DNA of 56,605 bases from Bacteroidales bacterium (GTDB lineage: Bacteria; Bacteroidota; Bacteroidia; Bacteroidales; VadinHA17): positions 1 through 56,605 of the forward strand of contig JAIPBU010000026.1 of assembly GCA_021738535.1 (NCBI GenBank), given 5' to 3'. The translations under genes and the position numbers were made by a program. The notes beneath the pieces were generated by a model. That model did not search any database. It was given only the letters and a program-made list of their open reading frames with translations, and was not told the DNA's origin. Positions 50,268 to 56,605 of this stretch are shown here, piece by piece (the stretch's first letter is position 1; each line of letters begins with the position of its first letter).

Positions 50268-53138
50268 GTGAAGAAAAAGGATAAGATATACGAAGATCGT
50301 ATTTTTGTCAACGGTGCAAGAGTTCATAATCTTAAGAATATTGATGTTAAGATTCCCAGGGATAAACTCGTTGTTATAACCGGCCTGAGTGGGAGTGGTA
50401 AATCTTCTCTTGCTTTTGATACCATTTACGCAGAAGGTCAGAGGCGCTACCTTGAAACATTTTCAGCATATGCACGTCAGTTCCTGGGCGGAATGGAAAG
50501 ACCTGATGTGGATAAGATAACAGGTCTCAGTCCGGTCATTTCAATTGAACAGAAAACAACAAATAAAAATCCAAGGTCCACGGTAGGAACCATAACGGAG
50601 ATATATGACTATCTCAGGTTACTCTATGCCAGGGCAGCTGATGCCTATTCTTATGTTACAGGTGAGAAGATGGTCCGTTATACTGATGAACAGATATTAA
50701 GCCTGGTTAAGGAGAAGTATAAAGACAGGAGAGTTTATTTCCTGGCACCGGTAGTAAAGGGAAGAAAGGGGCATTATAAGGAATTATTTGAGCAATTGAG
50801 GCGGAAGGGCTTCCTTAATGTCAGGATTAATAATCAATTACGGGAATTGCAGCCCGGGATGAAACTGGATCGTTATAAAACACATTATATTGAAATCGTT
50901 GTTGATAAATTTATCCCTTCCGGGGTTGATGATAAAAGATTGAGTGATTCGGTCCTCTTTGCCCTTGACCAGGGTGAAGGGGTTATGATGATACTCGATG
51001 CCGACAGCAACGATCCGGCTTATTTCAGCAGATACCTTATGTGCCCCTCAAGTGGCATTTCTTATAATGAACCGGCTCCTCACAGTTTTTCATTTAACTC
51101 ACCCCAGGGTGCATGTCCCACCTGCAACGGGCTTGGTGTAATCAGCGAAGTAGATGTGAAGAAAATTATACCGGATGATAAACTGAGCATTAAGAAAGGA
51201 GGTATTGAACCTCTCGGCAGGTACCGTAATATGTGGATATTCTGGCAACTGGAAGCAATTGCCGATAAATATGGTTTTACACTGGATACACCAATAAGGA
51301 ATATCCCGGAAGAGGCTATGGATACTGTATTATACGGGTCAGATGAGGTCTTAAAACTTTCGAACACACCACTGGGTCTTACTTCCAATTACTTCCTGAC
51401 TTTTGAAGGTGTAATCAACTATATCGGGAACCAGGAATCAATAGCAGCAAACGGTAAAAGCGGCAGGACTGGCAGGGCAGGTAATAGAAAACCTAATTAT
51501 ATTTATTACAAGGCCTGTCCTGATTGCGAGGGCACAAGACTGAAGAAGGAAGCAAGGTATTTTAAAATAGGAGGCAAGGATATCGGAGAACTTGCGTCTA
51601 TGGATATTAATGAACTGGCAAGCTTTATTGATGGACTGGAATCGCGTTTGTCAGAAAGACAAAAGAAGATAGCACATGAAATTATTAAGGAAATAAGTTC
51701 CAGGATTGGTTTTCTTCTCAATGTTGGACTGGATTACCTGTCACTTAACAGGGGAGCCCGGACACTCTCAGGAGGTGAAAGCCAGAGAATTAGACTGGCT
51801 ACACAGATAGGTTCACGCCTGATGAATGTGCTATATATTCTTGATGAACCCAGTATAGGCCTGCACCAGAGAGATAACAGGAGACTTATAGAATCCCTGA
51901 AACAGTTACGTGACAGTGGAAACTCAGTTATAGTGGTTGAACACGACCGCGAAATGGTGATGTCTGCGGATCATATTGTGGATATGGGACCGTTTGCAGG
52001 ACGTAAGGGAGGATATCTTGTAGCTGAAGGTCCTCCTTCAAAGATAAGTAAGTCAGAAACCCTCACAGGTTCTTACCTGTCAGGCAAGAAAACAATAAGT
52101 GTGCCTGACAGCAGGAGAAAAGGTAACGGCAGTCTGCTGACTATTAAAGGTGCAAGAGGGCATAATCTTAAAAATGTCGATCTCTCATTCCCGCTTGGAG
52201 TATTTATTTGTGTTACCGGGGTTTCCGGTAGTGGAAAATCGTCTTTGATTAATCAGACATTGCATCCTGCACTTGCATCAAGACTGCACCGGTCAGGGAA
52301 ATCATCACTGCCGTATGATGAAATAGCCGGAAGTAAGAATATTGATAAGGTAATTGAGGTGGATCAAAGTCCCATTGGTCGTACTCCAAGGTCTAATCCT
52401 GCTACATATACAGGGGTATTTACAGATATTAGAAAGCTTTTCGAACAAACAACTGAGGCAAAAATTCGTGGATTCAGTGCCAGCAGATTTTCATTTAACG
52501 TGAAGGGTGGACGTTGTGAAAGTTGCCAGGGGGCAGGGTTGAAAACCATAGAGATGAATTTTTTACCGGATGTACATGTGCTATGCAATGAATGTAACGG
52601 CAGAAGATATAACAGGGAAACACTGGAAGTAAAATATAAAGGAAAATCAATAAGTGATGTACTTGAGATGACTATCAATACATCGGTTGATTTTTTTGAG
52701 AATATTCCTTCCATCTATAAAAAGTTAAAAACACTTCAGGATGTGGGCCTGGGGTATATCAGACTTGGCCAGCCTTCAACTACGCTGTCGGGAGGTGAAT
52801 CTCAGAGGGTTAAACTTGCTGCTGAACTGGCAAGAAAAGATACCGGGAAAACACTTTACATACTGGATGAACCTACTACAGGATTGCATTTTGAAGATGT
52901 CAGGGTGTTGCTCTGTGTGCTGAATAAACTGGTTGAAAGGGGTAATACCGTCATGGTAATAGAACATAACCTCGATGTTATAAAAATGGCAGATTTTATT
53001 ATTGATATGGGATTAGAAGGAGGAAGGAAGGGTGGAGAAATAATTTTTACCGGGACCCCGGAAGATCTTGCTATGGAAGAAACAAGTTATACAGGGAGTT
53101 ATCTGAAAGATGAATTGAAATTACTGGAGAGCAGTTAA
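50268..53138 (+). CDS. uvrA: Excinuclease ABC subunit A
   Basis: A 956-residue damage-recognition ATPase of nucleotide excision repair. Two ABC modules are present: Walker A GLSGSGKSSLAFDTIYAEGQ (about 38-57) and GVSGSGKSSLINQTLHPAL (about 650-668), and two LSGGESQR signatures with LDEPSIGLH and LDEPTTGLH. The third zinc module CESCQGAG ... CNECNG is intact. In the first zinc module the second Cys is missing (CPSSG instead of CPxCG) while CPTCNG remains, which seems usual in Bacteroidetes. The start is GTG at 50268, close behind the transglycosylase stop. Confidence 0.97.
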   Translation: MKKKDKIYEDRIFVNGARVHNLKNIDVKIPRDKLVVITGLSGSGKSSLAFDTIYAEGQRRYLETFSAYARQFLGGMERPDVDKITGLSPVISIEQKTTNKNPRSTVGTITEIYDYLRLLYARAADAYSYVTGEKMVRYTDEQILSLVKEKYKDRRVYFLAPVVKGRKGHYKELFEQLRRKGFLNVRINNQLRELQPGMKLDRYKTHYIEIVVDKFIPSGVDDKRLSDSVLFALDQGEGVMMILDADSNDPAYFSRYLMCPSSGISYNEPAPHSFSFNSPQGACPTCNGLGVISEVDVKKIIPDDKLSIKKGGIEPLGRYRNMWIFWQLEAIADKYGFTLDTPIRNIPEEAMDTVLYGSDEVLKLSNTPLGLTSNYFLTFEGVINYIGNQESIAANGKSGRTGRAGNRKPNYIYYKACPDCEGTRLKKEARYFKIGGKDIGELASMDINELASFIDGLESRLSERQKKIAHEIIKEISSRIGFLLNVGLDYLSLNRGARTLSGGESQRIRLATQIGSRLMNVLYILDEPSIGLHQRDNRRLIESLKQLRDSGNSVIVVEHDREMVMSADHIVDMGPFAGRKGGYLVAEGPPSKISKSETLTGSYLSGKKTISVPDSRRKGNGSLLTIKGARGHNLKNVDLSFPLGVFICVTGVSGSGKSSLINQTLHPALASRLHRSGKSSLPYDEIAGSKNIDKVIEVDQSPIGRTPRSNPATYTGVFTDIRKLFEQTTEAKIRGFSASRFSFNVKGGRCESCQGAGLKTIEMNFLPDVHVLCNECNGRRYNRETLEVKYKGKSISDVLEMTINTSVDFFENIPSIYKKLKTLQDVGLGYIRLGQPSTTLSGGESQRVKLAAELARKDTGKTLYILDEPTTGLHFEDVRVLLCVLNKLVERGNTVMVIEHNLDVIKMADFIIDMGLEGGRKGGEIIFTGTPEDLAMEETSYTGSYLKDELKLLESS

Positions 53139-53191
53139 CCCGGACTGCAGCCTTATTCCGATTACAAATATTATTACTATTTTTAAGAATT

Positions 53192-53899
53192 ATGAGAAAA
53201 TCAAAAGATCTTGTCAGTGAGGCATTTGAAAATAAGACCTGGAATGAGATACATACCATGGATTCATGGAGAGTATTTAAGATTATTGCTGAATTTGTTG
53301 AAGGTTTTGAAAAATTAGCAAGAATTGGTCCCTGCGTCTCTGTTTTTGGATCCGCCCGAACAAGTGCAGACAACAGGTATTATAATGTTGCAGAGGAAAT
53401 TGCATACTTGCTCACCGGTAAAGGATATGGTGTTATAACAGGAGGAGGGCCCGGCATAATGGAAGCTGCCAACAAAGGTGCTGCAAGGGGGAAGGGTAAA
53501 TCTGTCGGTATAAATATTGACCTTCCCTTTGAACAAAAAGCGAATAAGTATATCGACCCGGATAAACTAATTACATTTGACCATTTCTTTGTCCGGAAAG
53601 TTATGTTTATGAAATACTCCCAGGGTTTTATCGTATTGCCCGGCGGGTTCGGAACTTTTGATGAACTGTTTGAAGCAATTACTCTTATACAGACAAAGAA
53701 AATTGGCCGGTTCCCTATTATTATGGTAGGTAAAGATTACTGGCAGGGACTGGTTAAATGGATTAAGGAAACCATGCTGGCAGAAAAAAATATTTCACCT
53801 GAGGACCTTGAGCTTTTTAATGTGGCAGAAACTGCATCAGAAGCTGTTGAACTTATCGATTCATTCTACTCTAAATATATGCTCAGCCCGAATTTCTAG
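53192..53899 (+). CDS. LOG-family protein (TIGR00730, lysine decarboxylase-like fold)
   Basis: A 235-residue Rossmann-fold protein. The nucleotide-binding motif GGGPGIMEAANKGA (about residues 87-100) and the PGGFGTFDELFEA motif (about 149-161) define the family, which releases the ribose-5-phosphate from nucleotides, as in cytokinin activation by plant LOG. In bacteria many act as nucleotide 5'-monophosphate nucleosidases. A longer N-terminal helix (about 1-45) than in the minimal family is present. It follows uvrA by 53 bp and precedes the SPOR-like gene by 5 bp. Confidence 0.9.
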   Translation: MRKSKDLVSEAFENKTWNEIHTMDSWRVFKIIAEFVEGFEKLARIGPCVSVFGSARTSADNRYYNVAEEIAYLLTGKGYGVITGGGPGIMEAANKGAARGKGKSVGINIDLPFEQKANKYIDPDKLITFDHFFVRKVMFMKYSQGFIVLPGGFGTFDELFEAITLIQTKKIGRFPIIMVGKDYWQGLVKWIKETMLAEKNISPEDLELFNVAETASEAVELIDSFYSKYMLSPNF

Positions 53900-53904
53900 T
53901 TACT

Positions 53905-54687
53905 ATGAAATCTTTTATTGTTTTATTTTTTATTGTTTTCTCCTTTAACACCTTTGCACAGGATAGCTATATCCGTGTTATTACCCAGGATGAGTGGCCT
54001 CCGGGTAAATATATACCGGTAAAAGTTGAAATTGTTAATGCTAATATTGACGGTTTTGCCCGTTTTTACCAGGATCTGCCGAGGGGATTTACAGTAAAAA
54101 AGGGAAATACCAGTGGTGCCGATTTCTACTGGGACAGGAACCAGGTTAATTTTGTGTGGGTTAAATTGCCTGATAGAGATACCATCAGGATTAGCTATTT
54201 TGCTATGGCTGACCGCTCACTATCCGGGTCATTCAATTTAAGAGGTATGCTGGATTATGTAGTTGAAGGAGACAGCAGGGAGAGACAAGAAATCAGCTCA
54301 CGGCTAATAAGGCTTAACAGAAATGCACCTGTTGAAGAAATCGTGGAAGATATCAGTATTGTTGATGTGAAAGAAGAGCCTGTTAGTGATAATCCTGCTG
54401 TAACCAGCAAACCTGAGGTTGAATTCCGGGTACAGGTTGCTGTTTCATCTGAGCGGTTGAGCAGGAGTGAACTGGAAAGCAGAACGGGATGCTCTTTTAA
54501 ACATGATATCACCATACTGAAAACAGGCAGTGTGTATAAATACCAGAGCGGACATTTTGATGATTACCATGGCGCATCTGCCTACCTTGAATCACTTAAA
54601 AAGATTGAACTGAAAGATGCCTTCATAGTTGCCTACAGGGGCGATGAGCAGATATCAGTAAGCCTGGCACGAACCTTAACGGAGTAA
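53905..54687 (+). CDS. Exported protein with SPOR-like C-terminal domain
   Basis: A 260-residue secreted protein with a signal peptide (about 1-19, FIVLFFIVFSFNTFAQ). The N-terminal beta domain (about 22-130) is Ig-like (RVITQDEWPPGKYIPVKVEI). An acidic linker follows (about 140-170). The last 80 residues resemble a SPOR fold (EFRVQVAVSSERLSRSELES, then YKYQSGHFDDYHGASAYLES), which binds denuded peptidoglycan in division and envelope proteins. The stop abuts the smpB stop with no gap. A direct role in cell-wall remodelling is plausible but not shown. Confidence 0.7.
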   Translation: MKSFIVLFFIVFSFNTFAQDSYIRVITQDEWPPGKYIPVKVEIVNANIDGFARFYQDLPRGFTVKKGNTSGADFYWDRNQVNFVWVKLPDRDTIRISYFAMADRSLSGSFNLRGMLDYVVEGDSRERQEISSRLIRLNRNAPVEEIVEDISIVDVKEEPVSDNPAVTSKPEVEFRVQVAVSSERLSRSELESRTGCSFKHDITILKTGSVYKYQSGHFDDYHGASAYLESLKKIELKDAFIVAYRGDEQISVSLARTLTE

Positions 54688-55149
54688 TTAAAATTTTAGT
54701 TTCCTGTCTATCTCCCTCTGGGCATCCTTGCGCTTTAATGTCTCGCGCCGGTCATATTCCCGTTTCCCCTTGGCCAGTGCAATCTCAGCTTTCGCGAGCC
54801 CCCTGTCGTTAAGGAATAACCTGGTCATAATAATCGTAAGGCCACTCTCTTTAACTTTACGTTCCAGCTTCCTTAGTTCTTTGCGGTGCAGCAAGAGTTT
54901 CCTTTCCCTCCTGGGTTCATGGTTATTGATATTGCCCCAGTAATACTCTGATATATTCATGCCCGTGACAAATAATTCACCGTTTCTGAACCTGCAGTAG
55001 GAATCGACAAGACTAGCCTTCCCTGCTCTTATAGACTTAATTTCCGTACCCATTAACTGGATGCCGGTAATATAGGTGTCTATAAAAAGATAATCATGGG
55101 ATGCCTTCTTGTTTTTAATGACAATGTTATGTTTACTTTCCTTCTTCAT
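54688..55149 (-). CDS. smpB: SsrA-binding protein SmpB
   Basis: A 153-residue RNA-binding protein that brings tmRNA to stalled ribosomes for trans-translation. The core [40 protein letters not shown] and the C-terminal [20 protein letters not shown] are diagnostic. The ATG (55149-55147) overlaps by 4 bp the stop of an upstream truncated membrane-protein frame. The tmRNA gene itself is not seen in the window. Confidence 0.97.
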   Translation of the reverse strand: MKKESKHNIVIKNKKASHDYLFIDTYITGIQLMGTEIKSIRAGKASLVDSYCRFRNGELFVTGMNISEYYWGNINNHEPRRERKLLLHRKELRKLERKVKESGLTIIMTRLFLNDRGLAKAEIALAKGKREYDRRETLKRKDAQREIDRKLKF

Positions 55150-55451
55150 AAGCTTCCCGTAAGTGCGAAATATACTCCTTCAATAAGGGAGTTTATTATC
55201 CAGCTGATGCCAAAATAAAACACAATTACAGTGAACAAAGCTACAATAAAGTATCTTATTAATGCCTGTCCTGAAATTTTTTCATATACACGAAGCCCGC
55301 AAAACATAATATACCCTACATATATACCAAAAATATTAATCAGATCAAGCTCAGGTATCAGCCTGGTGATAAAAGGGTTATAAAAAACGGGGATAGTGAA
55401 TATGTCATCATTGAATCTGTCATCCGGGCATATTTTTTGAGAGCTACAAAA
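55146..55451 (-). pseudogene. Truncated C-terminal remnant of a membrane protein (Yip1-like) upstream of smpB
   Basis: An open frame of 101 codons ends in TGA at 55148-55146, overlapping the smpB ATG in ATGA as coupled genes do. It encodes two hydrophobic helices (IPELDLINIFGIYVGYIMFC and LIRYFIVALFTVIVFYFGIS) joined by GLRVYEKISGQA. This looks like the end of a Yip1-type membrane protein, but the match is from memory. No ATG, GTG or TTG occurs in the first 48 codons, and a stop lies just upstream, so the 5' part is gone, replaced by miaA. It could still be a short peptide started at the internal ATG (codon 49). Confidence 0.5.
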
Positions 55452-55468
55452 TTAATTATTTTTAGGAA

Positions 55469-56407
55469 ATGAAAACCGTGAAAGAAACTCGTGGATATGA
55501 CATTATTGTAGTAACAGGACCTACTGCCTCGGGGAAAACAGGTTTTGCTGCCAGGCTGGCAGCAATTATGGGCTCGGAGATTATCAGTGCTGACTCAAGA
55601 CAGGTATACCGGAGAATGAATATAGGTACCGGGAAAGACTATGATGATTATATCGTAGATGGAGAAAAAATACCTGTTCATATAATAGATATTGTTGATC
55701 CCGGGTATAAATACAATGTTTATGAATACCAGAAAGACTTTCTTGAGGTATATTCGAAAATGAAGGAAGATAATCTTACACCCATTGTTTGCGGAGGTTC
55801 AGGGATGTATCTTGACAGTATATTAAGAGGGTACAGTTTAATAAAAGTGCCTGTAAACCAGGCTCTGAGAGACCGGTTGTCAGGTTTGTCCCTGGAAGAA
55901 CTTGCCGGGATACTGAAAGAGTATAAAAGTCTGCATAATAAGACTGATGTGGATACTGTTAAAAGGGCTGTCAGGGCTATTGAAATTGAAGACTATTATC
56001 TTAAAAACGAGCCGGAGCATGACCGGTTTCCGTCGATAAATGCTCTTATACTTGGCATCCGGTATGACAGGGATGCCCGCCGTGAACGGATCAGTAAACG
56101 ACTTGAAGAAAGGTTATCGCAGGGGATGGTGGAGGAAGTTGAGAAACTGTTAGTTGAGGGAATTCCTGCTGATGATCTAATTTATTACGGTCTGGAGTAC
56201 AAGTTTATTACGTTCTACTTGCAGGGGGAGCTGACTTATAGTGATATGAAAACAAGGCTTGAGACAGCCATTCATCAATTTGCAAAGCGGCAAATGACAT
56301 GGTTCAGGGGCATGGAAAGGCGTGGCGTCAGTATTCACTGGCTTGACGGACACCTTTCTATGGAGCAGAAGCTAAAGAGAGCACTGTCTTATATGGAGAC
56401 TAAGTGA
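55469..56407 (+). CDS. miaA: tRNA dimethylallyltransferase
   Basis: A 312-residue enzyme that adds the isopentenyl group to A37 of tRNAs reading U-initial codons. The P-loop VVTGPTASGKTGFAARLA lies near 15-32, DSRQVYRRMNIGTGK near 43-57, and VCGGSGMYLDSIL near 110-122. The C-terminal HQFAKRQMTWFRG is typical. It carries a normal-length core. The last codons (METK) and the stop lie in the first unit of an octamer array. It is divergent from the smpB side. Confidence 0.95.
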   Translation: MKTVKETRGYDIIVVTGPTASGKTGFAARLAAIMGSEIISADSRQVYRRMNIGTGKDYDDYIVDGEKIPVHIIDIVDPGYKYNVYEYQKDFLEVYSKMKEDNLTPIVCGGSGMYLDSILRGYSLIKVPVNQALRDRLSGLSLEELAGILKEYKSLHNKTDVDTVKRAVRAIEIEDYYLKNEPEHDRFPSINALILGIRYDRDARRERISKRLEERLSQGMVEEVEKLLVEGIPADDLIYYGLEYKFITFYLQGELTYSDMKTRLETAIHQFAKRQMTWFRGMERRGVSIHWLDGHLSMEQKLKRALSYMETK

Positions 56408-56469
56408 CTAAGTGACTAAGTGACGAAGTGACTAAGCGACTAAGTGACTAAGTGACTAAGTGACGAAGG
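56398..56469. repeat. Nine tandem octamers (GACTAAGT) across the miaA stop
   Basis: Nine consecutive 8-bp units are six GACTAAGT plus the variants GACGAAGT, GACTAAGC and GACGAAGG. The first unit includes the last codons of miaA, and the array ends one or two bases before the IS end at 56471. Related units lie inverted at 155-178. Confidence 0.92.
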
Positions 56470-56470
56470 G

Positions 56471-56605
56471 TGTCTTGTCCTAAAATAGGTTTACACAAAA
56501 AGTAAACTTATGAAAGGATATAATCATTACACGGAATCATTTAAAAGAGATGTAGTTCGGGAGATTTTAGAAGGACATATTTCTAAGGAAGAAGCTAAAA
56601 GGAAA
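56471..56605 (+). mobile_element. Left end of an IS3-type insertion sequence (runs off the window)
   Basis: The sequence after the octamer array begins TGTCTTGTCCTAAAATAGG, a TG-starting terminus of IS3-like type, followed by an OrfA start 39 bp later. The other end lies outside the window, so the inverted repeat cannot be verified. Confidence 0.55.
56510..56605 (+). CDS. IS3-type transposase OrfA, N-terminal fragment
   Basis: An ATG at 56510 opens 32 codons to the window edge, starting MKGYNHYTESFKRDVVREIL and then EGHISKEEAKRK. The 'F-K-R-D-V-V-x-E-I-L' helix is the usual N-terminus of the helix-turn-helix OrfA protein that binds IS ends. It differs from the fragment at 1-77, so two different elements flank the window. 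Confidence 0.55.
   Translation, partial: MKGYNHYTESFKRDVVREILEGHISKEEAKRK

Noticed and set aside
56398..56469. Octamer array considered as a CRISPR
   Set aside because: Units are 8 bp and contiguous with no spacers; no cas genes are in the window.

Overview
The window looks like a chromosomal segment of an anaerobic or facultative Bacteroidetes (Bacteroidales/Marinilabiliales-like). Supporting traits are a fused MurF-Alr, GldB, a PorT-like barrel, a DUF4369/TlpA lipoprotein, DUF1573 repeats, a large CarboxypepD_reg-DUF5686 barrel, and promoters with the Bacteroidetes -33 TTTG / -7 TAnnTTTG pattern. The best promoters are before rpmH, gldB and the small ferredoxin gene. Most of the window is housekeeping. 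Both ends run into insertion sequences (IS3-type OrfA starts), so the window or contig probably breaks at repeats.

Layout. 1-180: IS end and an octamer array. 258-2871 (minus): rpmH with promoter and terminator, then an overlapping glycosyltransferase / ECF sigma / rsmG operon. 3010-5231 (plus): tgt-lptG. 5432-7329 (plus): acyl-CoA carboxylase beta subunit and biotin carrier. 7336-8154 (minus): ispE. 8409-11258 (plus): dnaB, rmuC. 11259-15445 (minus): DUF5686 barrel, rsmI, and a conserved gene carrying a long in-frame hexamer repeat. 15520-18581 (plus): tdk-murF/alr. 18597-20248: an IS1634-type element flanked by 104-bp direct repeats. 20338-23621 (minus): Crp/Fnr regulator and the porin-nadE pair. 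23763-24791 (plus): gldB. 24840-29594 (minus): ferredoxin, M20 amidohydrolase, and a giant propeller-barrel protein. 29823-36068 (plus): DUF1573-meaB, TlpA, S9 peptidase. 36065-38115 (minus): two-component system, divergent from a secreted protein (38255-38890). 38940-42325 (minus): two M14 paralogues, one apparently dead. 42607-43101 (minus): unknown gene. 43209-49156 (plus): znuACB-like transporter, lpd, and an ECF sigma with a membrane-anchored barrel partner. 49298-54687 (plus): lytic transglycosylase, uvrA, LOG protein, SPOR-like protein. 54688-55451 (minus): smpB behind a truncated membrane-protein remnant. 55469-56407 (plus): miaA, ending in an octamer array and the next IS.

How the genes fit together. 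Much of the window concerns the envelope: lipid and LPS export (lptG, ispE), peptidoglycan (murF-alr, lytic transglycosylase), secreted peptidases (S9, M14), and outer-membrane barrels. The carboxylase pair and meaB fit methylmalonyl-CoA (propionate/succinate) metabolism. No defence island, CRISPR array, tRNA or rRNA was seen.

The most interesting signals are regulatory or evolutionary. (1) The IS insertion has a long target duplication that preserved both convergent genes. (2) Two identical-arm palindromes (TATGTT-N4-AACATA) lie upstream of the crp-like gene. (3) Three 11-bp phased repeats lie in front of the secreted-protein gene next to the two-component system. (4) An M14 paralogue has lost every catalytic residue but kept its Asp-rich insert. 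(5) Octamer tandem arrays overlap stop codons. (6) A hexamer-repeat linker lies inside a conserved gene.
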